Source of the DNA: Flavobacteriaceae bacterium
Lineage (GTDB): Bacteria > Bacteroidota > Bacteroidia > Flavobacteriales > Flavobacteriaceae
Direction: 5' to 3'
Assembly: GCA_947446635.1 (NCBI GenBank)
Contig: CANFHF010000013.1
Location: 1 to 54,382, forward strand
Length of the DNA: 54,382 nucleotides
Position 1 is the stretch's first letter, and each line of letters starts with the position of its first letter. The translations under genes and the position numbers were made by a program. The notes below the pieces were generated by a model, which saw nothing but the letters and a program-made list of their open reading frames with translations, was not told the DNA's origin and searched no databases. Below are positions 8,464 to 17,118 of this stretch, one piece after another.

Positions 8464-9336
8464 TTAAAAAACTCGATACATATTAAATCCGAAATACAAT
8501 TGTCTTTTACCGTCCCACCGTCCTGTGGTATTTGAATAAACAGCCACATCATTCATCGGTTGGCTATTAGATAATACTAATTGAAAAACATGACCCCCTG
8601 TTTCTATATCCAATCCTAAAGTAAGTGGATTATGGTAGGGCGACATAGAACCTTCTGTGGTAGCTAATCGGGCGGCATATTCTAAATTGACACTCATCCG
8701 TTTAGCTACTTTATATCTAGCTCCAGATCCGATAAAAAATTGATCCTTTTGCTCTAATCCATATTCATATAAATTTTTGTGCAAATAAACGGGTGTTACT
8801 TCAAATGAAAAAGAATCGGAGAATTTTCTTGATATTAGCAATTGGGTGGTATAAGCCAAACGATGATTGAATTTTACCCCAGGATTTGCTGCTTTTTTCA
8901 ATTCAGAATTAACATCCATGGTATTGTAGCCCACAATAGTTACAGGAAACCCCTCTATTTCTTGATTGGCTAGCTTGTATTTTGCGGTTAACTCATAGGT
9001 TTTATGATAGGTTTGTCTAGAAGCGCCTAAAGACAACCAATCGGTAACTCCATAAATTCCTCCAATTTTGGTTAAGGCATTATCCAACCCAAAAAAATTA
9101 TTGAATCCTTGTGTTATATCACCAAAACGGTGCGAAACAACCATATACCATTCTCCTTTAGCCGTTAATTTTGTGGATTGCATGTTACAAATTTGCAAGC
9201 CTTTGAAGGCAGAAGTTTCGATTTCCTTAACATCTGACTTTTCAGCGTTTAGTTGATTCAACAAATCATCTTGCGCAGAGACAAAGCCAATGGCAAAAAA
9301 AACCAATACAAAAGATAAAATTTTTTTCATTCTCAT
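8464..9336 (-). CDS. DUF5777-type outer-membrane beta-barrel protein
   Basis: A 290-residue protein with a signal peptide (about 1-22, ending GFVSAQ), then alternating amphipathic strands and a C-terminal aromatic strand (QLYFGFNMYRVF) typical of outer-membrane barrels. The motif MVVSHRFGDITQGFNNFFGLD (here spanning about residues 67-87) matches the DUF5777 barrel family as I know it. Role unknown; such barrels repeatedly occur beside YceI and cytochrome lipoproteins, suggesting an outer-membrane part of the same redox system. Confidence 0.7.
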   Translation of the reverse strand: MRMKKILSFVLVFFAIGFVSAQDDLLNQLNAEKSDVKEIETSAFKGLQICNMQSTKLTAKGEWYMVVSHRFGDITQGFNNFFGLDNALTKIGGIYGVTDWLSLGASRQTYHKTYELTAKYKLANQEIEGFPVTIVGYNTMDVNSELKKAANPGVKFNHRLAYTTQLLISRKFSDSFSFEVTPVYLHKNLYEYGLEQKDQFFIGSGARYKVAKRMSVNLEYAARLATTEGSMSPYHNPLTLGLDIETGGHVFQLVLSNSQPMNDVAVYSNTTGRWDGKRQLYFGFNMYRVF

Positions 9337-9371
9337 TTAATTTAAATTTAATTATTAATTTTTGTGTGAAT

Positions 9372-9764
9372 TTATAATGCTTTAAAACATTGGTCTAATT
9401 TTATTTCGCCCATCAAATCATCATAGCCAACCACCCTGCCTTTTAAAGTAACTTTTTGATTTTTTTTGATTGTGGCATCTACCTCTTTCAAATTACAAAT
9501 AATCGAATTATCTAAAACAATTTCTTTTCCAGTTACAGCAGTAACGATTCCGCTAATTGCTATGGCTTTATCAAGGTATTTTTTATTAGCTCCATCCGTA
9601 TTGGTGGTAAATTCCTCTGAAATGTTTTTGGAGCAAGTAGTACATACCGTTTCTTCAGCAGCTAAATTTCTTTCTCCCCCATGCATAATATAATTATAAC
9701 TAACAAAGGCTATTATTACAATTACTACAATCAAAAAACCGATTATTTTGAACTTTTTATTCAT
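9372..9764 (-). CDS. Membrane-anchored OB-fold (tRNA_anti-like) protein
   Basis: A 130-residue protein with one N-terminal membrane helix (about 7-27), a CTTC pair near residue 41-44, then a predicted OB-fold: AIAISGIVTAVTGKEIVLDN, ICNLKEV, KNQKVTLKGRVVGYDDLMGEIKLDQC. The strand pattern with the ending KGRVxGYDDLxGEIxLxxC is that of the tRNA_anti-like domain found in Bacteroidota envelope proteins. Not an RNA-binding enzyme by context; it probably faces the periplasm. It lies between the Rieske and DUF5777 genes on the same strand. Confidence 0.6.
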   Translation of the reverse strand: MNKKFKIIGFLIVVIVIIAFVSYNYIMHGGERNLAAEETVCTTCSKNISEEFTTNTDGANKKYLDKAIAISGIVTAVTGKEIVLDNSIICNLKEVDATIKKNQKVTLKGRVVGYDDLMGEIKLDQCFKAL

Positions 9765-9804
9765 GATACTAATTTAAATATAATTAATGAGATCCCGAAA
9801 GTTA

Positions 9805-10229
9805 TTAAGAATAAATTCTTAGTGTATTGCCAGTTAACGCCGTTTTATATTGCTTCAAATTACTATTTGCAGGGCCTTGAGTAACATTTCCTGTATTACT
9901 AAATTGCGCTCCATGGTTAGGACAAACAAATTTATTTCCGTTTGAATAATAATATACATTTGTTCCTTGATGTGTGCATGAAGCCGAAACTGCTATAAAC
10001 GCTCCAGCTAAAGTTCTAGCTATTATAACACCTTGATGAACCATATACCCGCCGTTTTGGCTTAAGGTTCCGAACTTACATCTACCGTAAAATCAACATT
10101 TGACGGAGCGCTAGATGATCCCCCTTCACCTTGTACGGAACAACTTGTTGCTAATCCTGCAACACAAGCAGGTAACAATACGCCTGCAGCACCAAAACCT
10201 ACTCTTGCAAAAAAATCTTTTCTAGTCAT
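9805..10229 (-). pseudogene. Rieske [2Fe-2S] lipoprotein, apparent one-base frameshift
   Basis: Two frames together make one Rieske protein. From ATG at 10229 the first 55 codons give MTRKDFFARVGFGAAGVLL, a Tat-like/lipoprotein leader with lipobox ending ATSC, then a linker ending DVSSEP and a TAA at 10062-10064. The second frame (overlapping here as LSQNGGYM, 79 codons from the internal ATG at 10044) carries both cluster motifs CTHQG and CPNHG. One base appears missing near 10065 (CCTTAA). If real, the protein is not made; if an assembly error, the gene is intact at about 138 residues. First gene of the redox operon. Confidence 0.8.
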
Positions 10230-10697
10230 GTTGTGATTTTTAATATTTTTACAAATACTTAGAATTATTTAATAAATAACGTTTGGAATTATCAAAAATT
10301 GTTACTCAAAAAAGAAAAAAAACGAAAACAAAGCGGTAAAAGTAACAGAATAAATAGTTTTCCTATCTGAATTACAATATATTTAACTATTGCACAATAG
10401 CCTTGCTTGATTATCAGCTCTTTAAAAATTACAATAAATTATTATAAAAATAGTTATCATTAAATAGAGTACTTTTACATGTAACTATTAAACTATAAAC
10501 TGCCTTTTATTAATAAATATTGGTTTATTTTATGACTTAAATATATTGAATTTCATTGCCTTGATAAATATTATATTTAACGGATTTTCTATTATAAAAA
10601 TTGTAAACTAAAAGTTAAAAATATTAAAGTTACTATTTTGATTTATATTCTAAATCTTATATAAAAAAAACAAATCTCAAACAAACCAAAAATTACC
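10230..10697. other. 468-bp AT-rich intergenic region between divergent redox genes
   Basis: This gap separates the divergent Rieske and heme lipoprotein genes and must carry both promoters. I see no open frame with recognisable content, no RNA gene and no perfect TAnnTTTG box; the sequence is very AT-rich. Confidence 0.5.
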
Positions 10698-11171
10698 ATG
10701 AAATTTAAAGTATTTACAGCCATAGCATTTCTTATTGTTTTGAATTCTTGTTCAAGTCCTTATGAGTCGATAGATGGTGAGGGTTTAGGAGGAATGAGTA
10801 GTACTAGCTGAAGTAACGAAAGCCACAAAATGGGGCAAAATTGCATGAACTGCCATAAACCGGGAGGAGACGAAGCTCCTGTGTGGAAAGTTGCCGGAAC
10901 CGTTTATAATGAAACGTTAACAACTATAAATCCTAATGCTACCATAGAACTATATACTGGTCCAGATCGAACCGGAACATTAAAATACACCCTTCAAGTA
11001 GATGCCAAAGGAAATTTTTATACCGGAGGAAACATTGATTTTTCGGGTGATTTATACCCTTCGGTTATAGGCAGTACTTCAACCTACTCTATGTCAAGTC
11101 CAATCACTACGGGAGCATGCAACAGTTGTCATGATGGTGGTGCTTCAACAGACAGGATATGGACAAATTAG
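10698..11171 (+). pseudogene. Di-heme c-type lipoprotein interrupted by an in-frame TGA
   Basis: From ATG at 10698 the frame reads MKFKVFTAIAFLIVLNSC (lipoprotein signal), a Gly/Ser-rich linker ending MSSTS, then TGA at 10809-10811, then continues in the same frame through SNESHKMGQNCMNCHKPGG to a stop at 11169. Two heme motifs, CMNCH and CNSCH, lie after the TGA. Without the stop it is a 157-codon lipoprotein of a family seen with YceI/Rieske loci. The internal ATG at 10830 could yield only a signal-less fragment. A single substitution in the linker (for example GGA to TGA) explains it; a sequencing error is the alternative. Confidence 0.8.
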
Positions 11172-11213
11172 CGCGAAAAAAAAATCGAAAAAGACAATAA
11201 ACACTATAGTTTT

Positions 11214-13415
11214 TTATAGCACTAGCAATCCGAAATCCCTTAAGGTATTCACCGGTTTTGAATACCAAAACAATTCAAAATCTTCAAAACTGCTTTCGAA
11301 ATCAGTTTTAATTTCCTGAAAAGTAAGCCCCCTAACCCCCAAAGTGGGAATCGTATGGACTGAAATTTTTTCAAGCGTTTTCACAAGCCATTCCCCTTGC
11401 TTTTTATCAGTTTGAATGGTAAAACTTTCTTTCTTATCGTGAAAAGTGAAAGCCATCATTTCCCATGAGTTACCCTTTTTAGATTTGGTAAAATATTCTA
11501 TAAGGGGCTTTCCTCCTAGCCAAATTACCTTAGCTGTTGGCTTTATATTGAAATCTGCTACTTCCTCTAAAGCATTAGCAATAAAATCAGGTTGAATTTT
11601 TGTTTTTGGAATTTTAAAATCAAACCATTCTTGCAACTCAAAATCAAAACAGATTCCATGCATAAAATTGAACAATGATTTTTTTAATCCAAAACTGAAT
11701 TTATCGTGGTCGATTCCTGTTTTGTCAAGGAAATTTATGTCGTTATTGGCAAAAGTCCCGATAGTTTCTGTTTCCTTCACAACGCCAAATTTCCCTGGAT
11801 TCATTCCTACTGGACTGTACGCCGTCATAGCAAATTGATGCCAAAAACCCGATTGCAAAACACCCGCTTCAAACAATTGGCGTACCATCTCGAGACTGTC
11901 CACCGTTTCCTGAATTGTTTGTGTGGGATAGCCGTACATTAAATACGAATGTACCATAATATTGGCTTCAGTAAAATTTCGGGTGACTTTCGCCACTTGT
12001 TCTACCGTTACACCTTTGTCAATTAATTTCAATAATCGGTCCGATGCCACTTCGAGTCCCCCAGAAACCGCAATACAACCAGATGCTTTTAATAACAAAC
12101 ACAAATCTCTGGTAAAACTTTTTTCGAATCGAATATTGGTCCACCAAGTCACCACTAGTTTTCTGCGAAGGATTTCGAGTGCCAAAGCTTGCATCAATTT
12201 TGGCGGTGCCGCTTCATCCACAAAATGAAAGCCATTTTGACCTGTTTGCGCTATCATTTCCTCCATTCGATCGCACAATAAATTAGCTGCAATGGGCTCG
12301 TATATCTTGATATAATCTAATGAAATATCACAAAACGTACATTTCCCCCAATAACAACCGTGGGCCATAGTGAGTTTGTTCCATCGACCGTCGCTCCACA
12401 TGCGATGCATAGGATTCACGATTTCGATAACTGAAATGTATTTATCCAATAACAAATCCGAATAATCTGGCGTACCAACTTCGGATTGTTTATAGTCACT
12501 TCTGGGGGAATTGTTTTTGTAAACTACTTTTCCATTTTCAAGGAGAAAAGTTCGTTTATATTCCTTTTCAATTATCAATTGTTCATTATCAATTATCAAT
12601 TGAATTGGCAATTCACCATCATCTAAAGTAATGTAATCGAAAAACTCAAAAACTCTAGTATCCGACATCGAGCGCAATTCCGTATTCGGAAAACCACCAC
12701 CCATGGCTATCTTAATGTTGGGATGGTATTTTTTTACATATTGGGCCGAACGAAAAGCCGAGTATAAATTACCTGGAAAAGGAACCGAAATCAAGAACAA
12801 TTCAGGCTGTATTTTTTTGACTTTTTCCTTTAAAATCGAAATTAGAATATTGTCAATATAAGTAGGCTCTTGTTGTAAAGCCAAATATAATTCGTCGAAA
12901 GAATTCGCGCTTCTGCCCAAACGTTCCGCATACCGACTGAAACCGAAATTCGCATCAACACATTCCACAATATAATCGGAAATATCTTCGAGATATAAAG
13001 TCGCCAAATGTTTAGCTTTATCCTGCGTTCCCATAGATCCGAAAGCCCAATCTAACTCTTCGAGTTGCGTAAAACGAGACGCTTCTGGCAAGAAATCTTC
13101 CTGACAGATTTGAAGTGCCAATGTTGGGTTTTTCCCTTGAAGAAAAGTAATTACTGCATCAATGGTTTTGATGTATTCGTCTTTTAGGGCAAGGATTCGT
13201 TTGCAGTTGTTGGTAATCGGTTGTTGGTTGTTGGATTTAAACAAATCTTCTAAACCTTTTTTCGAAAACAATTTCAAAATCACTTCAATCCCCAAATCCG
13301 CTTGCGTTGCTGGAATGTTTTTAGTATTCAGAAAACCTTTAATATAAGCTGTTGCTGGATACGGAGTATTCAGTTGGGTAAAAGGTGGGGTTATTAAAAA
13401 TACTTTGGTTTTCAA
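11214..13415 (-). CDS. B12-binding-domain radical SAM protein
   Basis: A 733-residue protein. The N-terminal part (VFLITPPFTQLNTPYPATAYIKGFL) is the cobalamin-binding-like domain of this superfamily, with a P-x-P-G-N-L-Y-S-A-F block near 215-225. The radical SAM domain begins about 345; its iron-sulfur cysteines are C354, C359 and C362 (GCYWGKCTFC), a CX4CX2C spacing instead of the usual CX3CX2C. An SGGLEVASDRLL motif (SAM-binding) follows. Substrate unknown. The start is a TTG at 13415, supported by a -7 box 18 nt upstream; no in-frame ATG precedes the domain. Two short repeat-derived stretches are embedded (about 62-70 and 272-283). Confidence 0.8.
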   Translation of the reverse strand: MKTKVFLITPPFTQLNTPYPATAYIKGFLNTKNIPATQADLGIEVILKLFSKKGLEDLFKSNNQQPITNNCKRILALKDEYIKTIDAVITFLQGKNPTLALQICQEDFLPEASRFTQLEELDWAFGSMGTQDKAKHLATLYLEDISDYIVECVDANFGFSRYAERLGRSANSFDELYLALQQEPTYIDNILISILKEKVKKIQPELFLISVPFPGNLYSAFRSAQYVKKYHPNIKIAMGGGFPNTELRSMSDTRVFEFFDYITLDDGELPIQLIIDNEQLIIEKEYKRTFLLENGKVVYKNNSPRSDYKQSEVGTPDYSDLLLDKYISVIEIVNPMHRMWSDGRWNKLTMAHGCYWGKCTFCDISLDYIKIYEPIAANLLCDRMEEMIAQTGQNGFHFVDEAAPPKLMQALALEILRRKLVVTWWTNIRFEKSFTRDLCLLLKASGCIAVSGGLEVASDRLLKLIDKGVTVEQVAKVTRNFTEANIMVHSYLMYGYPTQTIQETVDSLEMVRQLFEAGVLQSGFWHQFAMTAYSPVGMNPGKFGVVKETETIGTFANNDINFLDKTGIDHDKFSFGLKKSLFNFMHGICFDFELQEWFDFKIPKTKIQPDFIANALEEVADFNIKPTAKVIWLGGKPLIEYFTKSKKGNSWEMMAFTFHDKKESFTIQTDKKQGEWLVKTLEKISVHTIPTLGVRGLTFQEIKTDFESSFEDFELFWYSKPVNTLRDFGLLVL
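12569..12602. repeat. AT-rich interspersed repeat (AATTATCAATT type) inside the radical SAM gene
   Basis: A 34-bp run of ATTATCAATT/CAATTGTTCATT units, encoding QLIIDNEQLII on the minus strand. The same motif family recurs at 29988-30020 at the end of the LolD-like gene. It keeps the reading frame here. Confidence 0.6.
13203..13234. repeat. GTTGTTGG-type low-complexity repeat inside the radical SAM gene
   Basis: Repeated GTTGTTGG/GGTTGTTGG units give the peptide NNQQPITNN (about residues 62-70) in the radical SAM protein. It is a simple-sequence insertion outside recognisable domain motifs. Confidence 0.5.
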
Positions 13416-13432
13416 AGGGAAATTGTTTTGGA

Positions 13433-13440
13433 CAAAAATA
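13433..13440 (-). promoter_or_regulatory. -7 promoter box for the radical SAM gene
   Basis: On the minus strand TATTTTTG matches TAnnTTTG exactly and ends 17 nt before the TTG start at 13415, supporting that start. I find no good -33 TTG at the right distance. Confidence 0.55.
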
Positions 13441-13486
13441 AGGGCAATAAATAACTTTATTGATCATATCAGAAAAAACTATTCTG

Positions 13487-14770
13487 TCAAAACTGATGTG
13501 TTTTTTTTCGTATCGCCAAAAGCGCCAAAAAAGTAATCACAGCTGCTCCCGATAAATAATAACCAACATAACTAATACCATAGTTTGTTGCCAACCAAAT
13601 AGCAATAAGTGGCGCAAATGAAGCGCCTAATATTCCCGCCAAATTAAAGGTTAATGATGCTCCTGAATACCGTACTTCGGTTGGAAACAACTCTGATAAA
13701 AAAGTACCCAATGGTCCATAAGTCAAACCCATTAATCCCATTCCCAAACATATAAACAAAGTAATCAATGGCGTGCTTCCAGAATCCATAAAATAGGAAA
13801 AACTAAGTCCAAACAAACCAATAGCTACAGAAACTAATAACAAAACCAATCGACGACCAAAGCGATCCGCTAACAATGCTGAAGCTGGAATTCCAATCAC
13901 AAAAAACAAAATGGCAAAAAGTTCAATAATTAAAAAACTACGACGTGTAAAGTCTAAATTAGTTGTAGCCCAACTTAAACTAAAAACAGTCATTAAATAA
14001 AAGGTTGAAAAAGTGGCAACTGCTGAAAAGGTTCCAAAAATCAATTCCCATTTATAATATTTTAAAATAGAAAACAACGGTACTTCTACTTGTTTTTTAG
14101 TTTCAATAGCATTAACAAAAGAAGGTGTTTCGGTAATTTTTAATCGTATATAAAAACCAACCCCAACAAGTATCGAGCTAGCAATGAATGGAATTCTCCA
14201 ACCATATTCGAAAAATTGTTCGTTAGTTAAGAAATCACTTAAAAGCAAAAAGGTTCCTCCTGAAAGTAACAATCCTATTGGTGCACCAAGCTGAGGAAAC
14301 ATGCCATACCAGGCTCGTTTTCCTGGAGGGGCATTTTCAATAGCTAATAATACCGCTCCACCCCATTCTCCACCTAAACCTAGCCCTTGACCAAAACGAC
14401 AAAGCATTAATAATAGTGGTGCAATGATTCCCACACTATGATACGTTGGCAAGAACCCTATACAGACAGTCGAAATTCCCATAGTCAATAAAGCTGCGAC
14501 AAGTGTTGCTTTCCTTCCTATTTTGTCTCCAAAATGACCAAAAACGGCTGAGCCTATAGGTCTAGCAAAAAAAGCTATAGAAAAAGTGGCTAAGGATTCT
14601 ATGGTGGAAGTAGTGGGGTCTGATCCTGGAAAAAACAATTGTGGAAAAACCAAAACGGCAGCATTGGCATAAATATAAAAATCAAAAAACTCAATAGCTG
14701 TACCAATTAAACTACCGAAAAGAACGTGTTTTAATGAATTTACATTTTTAGAATTTGAAATTTCTTGCAT
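13487..14770 (-). CDS. MFS transporter, metabolite:H+ symporter (MHS) family
   Basis: A 427-residue membrane protein with about 12 helices. MHS-family signatures are present: GTAIEFFDFYIYANAA in helix 1, ARPIGSAVFGHFGDKIGRK in the loop after helix 2 (the MFS motif GxxGDxxGRK), CRFGQGLGLGGEWGGA in helix 4, and AWYGMFPQLGAPIG in helix 5. Relatives carry dicarboxylates, shikimate, proline/betaine or similar acids with protons; the substrate cannot be told. It stands alone, divergent from bshC, with ATG at 14770. Confidence 0.85.
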   Translation of the reverse strand: MQEISNSKNVNSLKHVLFGSLIGTAIEFFDFYIYANAAVLVFPQLFFPGSDPTTSTIESLATFSIAFFARPIGSAVFGHFGDKIGRKATLVAALLTMGISTVCIGFLPTYHSVGIIAPLLLMLCRFGQGLGLGGEWGGAVLLAIENAPPGKRAWYGMFPQLGAPIGLLLSGGTFLLLSDFLTNEQFFEYGWRIPFIASSILVGVGFYIRLKITETPSFVNAIETKKQVEVPLFSILKYYKWELIFGTFSAVATFSTFYLMTVFSLSWATTNLDFTRRSFLIIELFAILFFVIGIPASALLADRFGRRLVLLLVSVAIGLFGLSFSYFMDSGSTPLITLFICLGMGLMGLTYGPLGTFLSELFPTEVRYSGASLTFNLAGILGASFAPLIAIWLATNYGISYVGYYLSGAAVITFLALLAIRKKTHQF

Positions 14771-14873
14771 TTAAATTTATACTATTTATTAATGAAAATG
14801 ATATTTTTTTCGAAACTTATAAATATTTAGTTCCAATTTATTTTTAGTAATTTAGCCTAAAATAAACTTTAAT

Positions 14874-16460
14874 ATGCCAACCGACTGTAGCTATCAAAAT
14901 TCTGGTTATTTCTCATCATTGATAAATGATTATTTAGAGCAAAAATCGAATTTAAAACCCCTATACAATCGGTTTCCAAGTCTTGAAAATTTTGGTGCGC
15001 AAGTTCAGGAAAAAAAAGCAAGTTATGCCTACGAAAGTAGAAAAATTTTAGTTTCGGTATTGAAACAACAATATTCTAAAATTTCCATAACTTCTATAAC
15101 CCAACAAAATATTGAATTATTATTAAATTCAAACACTTACACTATTACAACAGGTCATCAGTTGAATTTATTTACTGGTCCGCTGTATTTTTTATACAAA
15201 ATCATTTCAACTGTTAATTTAACCAAGGAACTTCAGGCAAAATATCCTAATTATAATTTTGTTCCAATCTATTGGATGGCCACTGAAGATCACGATTTTG
15301 AAGAAATCAATTCCTTCAATTTCAAGGGTCGAAAGTTTAATTGGAATACAGTAACTTCTGGGGCAGTTGGACGATTATCGACCGAAGGACTAGATCATTT
15401 TTTTGAAGTTTACGCAAATGAATTGGGAACTAGCGCCAATGCTATTTCATTAAAAAAATTGTTTGAATCGGCTTATTTGCAACACAAAACCTTAACCGAG
15501 GCCACCCGCTATATAGTAAACGAGCTTTTTGGAGAATATGGTTTGGTTATTCTTGATGCTGATAATCAAAATTTGAAACGCCTTTTTACTCCTTACATGA
15601 AGGAAGAACTTGTTTTTCAAATTTCCCATAAAAAAATACTTGAAACCACCGAAAAACTAAAAGAATACACTATCCAAGTCAATCCAAGGGAAATCAATTT
15701 ATTTTACCTAGAAGACAACATACGGGAACGCATCCTTTTCGAAAACGGAAAATACAAAGTAAACAATACTAAAATTGTGTTTACAAAATCTGAAATTTTA
15801 GAATTATTGGAAAATCATCCCGAAAAATTCAGTCCTAATGTAATTCTGCGTCCCTTGTATCAAGAAGTCATTTTACCTAATTTAGGCTACGTTGGCGGAG
15901 GGGGGGAAATCGCGTATTGGCTGGAATTAAAATCTTTTTTCGATGCTGTAAAAGTTACTTTTCCAATACTTTTGCTCAGAAATTCAGCACTACTAGCAAC
16001 AGAAAAACAAGTCCATAAAATGGATAAATTAGGTCTAAGTTGGAAGGATCTATTTTCAAAACAAGCCGATTTAGTAAATACCAAAACAAAAGAATTATCC
16101 GAATTCCAAATTGATTTAACACCACAAAAGAAACATCTTCAAAAACAATTCGAGACCCTTTTAGAATTGGCGCAAAAAACAGACGATTCTTTTTTGGGGG
16201 CGGTGAAAGCACAAGAGGCAAAACAAATAAAAGGTTTGGAAAATCTTGAAAAACGGCTACTGAAAGCTCAAAAACGGAAGCATTCGGAAGATTTAGATCG
16301 AATTACCGATTTGCAAAACGAATTATTTCCCAATCAAATTTTACAGGAACGCCAAGCTAATTTTTCAGAGTTCTATTTAGAATACGGGGAGTTGTTTATT
16401 CAAAAATTAATGGGACAGTTTAAACCCTTAGAGACCGCATTTGAGATTGTTGTATTCTAG
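14874..16460 (+). CDS. bshC: Bacillithiol synthase BshC (cysteine-adding enzyme)
   Basis: A 528-residue protein matching BshC, which adds cysteine to glucosaminyl-malate in the last step of bacillithiol synthesis. The conserved core TTGHQLNLFTGPLYFLYKI (residues about 96-114) and PIYWMATEDHDFEEINSF (about 137-154) are nucleotide-binding-fold segments of the family; a coiled-coil region (about 415-490) dimerises BshC. Bacillithiol is the low-molecular-weight thiol of many Bacteroidota. Upstream a TAATTTAG box (14848-14855) is a one-mismatch -7 element. Not in an operon with other bsh genes here. Confidence 0.93.
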   Translation: MPTDCSYQNSGYFSSLINDYLEQKSNLKPLYNRFPSLENFGAQVQEKKASYAYESRKILVSVLKQQYSKISITSITQQNIELLLNSNTYTITTGHQLNLFTGPLYFLYKIISTVNLTKELQAKYPNYNFVPIYWMATEDHDFEEINSFNFKGRKFNWNTVTSGAVGRLSTEGLDHFFEVYANELGTSANAISLKKLFESAYLQHKTLTEATRYIVNELFGEYGLVILDADNQNLKRLFTPYMKEELVFQISHKKILETTEKLKEYTIQVNPREINLFYLEDNIRERILFENGKYKVNNTKIVFTKSEILELLENHPEKFSPNVILRPLYQEVILPNLGYVGGGGEIAYWLELKSFFDAVKVTFPILLLRNSALLATEKQVHKMDKLGLSWKDLFSKQADLVNTKTKELSEFQIDLTPQKKHLQKQFETLLELAQKTDDSFLGAVKAQEAKQIKGLENLEKRLLKAQKRKHSEDLDRITDLQNELFPNQILQERQANFSEFYLEYGELFIQKLMGQFKPLETAFEIVVF

Positions 16461-16519
16461 ATTCTTCGTTTTTCCCCTTTTTAATTGTTGATTTATTAAA
16501 ATCAATTCATAAAAAAGAC

Positions 16520-16527
16520 TATTTTTG
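16520..16527 (+). promoter_or_regulatory. -7 promoter box for ndk
   Basis: TATTTTTG matches TAnnTTTG exactly, ending 24 nt before the ndk ATG at 16552. No clear TTG at -33 spacing. Confidence 0.55.
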
Positions 16528-16551
16528 CCGAAAAATTAAAAAAAACTAAAA

Positions 16552-16971
16552 ATGGCAACAAACAGAACTTTTACAATGATCAAACCGGATGGTGTTGAAA
16601 ACGGACACATCGGGAATATACTAGCAATGATTACCAACGCTGGGTTTAAAATTGTTTCTTTAAAATTAACTCAATTAACCCTAGCAGACGCTCGTGCCTT
16701 TTATGCCGTTCATGCCGCAAGACCTTTTTATGGAGAATTAGTGGAATTTATGACCCGTGGCCCAATCGTTGCTGCTATTTTAGAAAAAGACAACGCTGTT
16801 GAAGATTTCAGAACTTTGATTGGAGCTACAAATCCTGCTGACGCTACTGAAGGAACTATTCGCAAAGCCTATGCAACTTCAATGGGAGAAAATGCCGTAC
16901 ATGGTTCAGATAGCGATGAAAATGCAGCTATTGAAAGTGCTTTCCATTTTGCAGGAAGAGAGCAATTCTAA
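16552..16971 (+). CDS. ndk: Nucleoside diphosphate kinase
   Basis: A 139-residue cytoplasmic enzyme balancing NTP pools by phosphate transfer through a phosphohistidine. [15 protein letters not shown] at the N-terminus, [12 protein letters not shown] (about 56-67) and the active His117 in NAVHGSDS are canonical, and length is normal for the family. A 12-bp terminator hairpin follows, so ndk is a single-gene transcript. Confidence 0.97.
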   Translation: MATNRTFTMIKPDGVENGHIGNILAMITNAGFKIVSLKLTQLTLADARAFYAVHAARPFYGELVEFMTRGPIVAAILEKDNAVEDFRTLIGATNPADATEGTIRKAYATSMGENAVHGSDSDENAAIESAFHFAGREQF

Positions 16972-17030
16972 ATTTTAGATATATGATTTCAGATTTTTGG
17001 ATGTAGATTTAAAAATCATACCAAAACAGA

Positions 17031-17066
17031 AAATCCCATTTCACAACTGAAATGGGATTTTTTATT
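17031..17066. terminator. Strong terminator between ndk and DUF721 gene
   Basis: AAATCCCATTTC and GAAATGGGATTT form a perfect 12-bp stem with a 6-nt loop, then a T-run on the plus strand. The A-run on the other side could let it serve the convergent minus-strand operon as well. Confidence 0.9.
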
Positions 17067-17118
17067 TACAATCACAAAAATCTGAAATCTGAAATTGTTA
17101 ATCAACAATCTAAAATCT

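Noticed and set aside
9681..9884. 67-codon plus-strand frame between OB-fold and Rieske genes
   Set aside because: It is antisense to both genes, with biased composition and no family resemblance.
10060..10070. Programmed frameshift in the Rieske gene
   Set aside because: No slippery heptamer or stimulatory hairpin is visible at the junction; a one-base loss is simpler.
10809..10811. Selenocysteine at the in-frame TGA
   Set aside because: The TGA is in a Gly/Ser linker, not a redox motif, and I see no convincing stem-loop just after it.
11131..11319. 62-codon frame overlapping the heme gene end
   Set aside because: It is out of frame with the heme motifs and resembles no protein; part overlaps the radical SAM end on the other strand.
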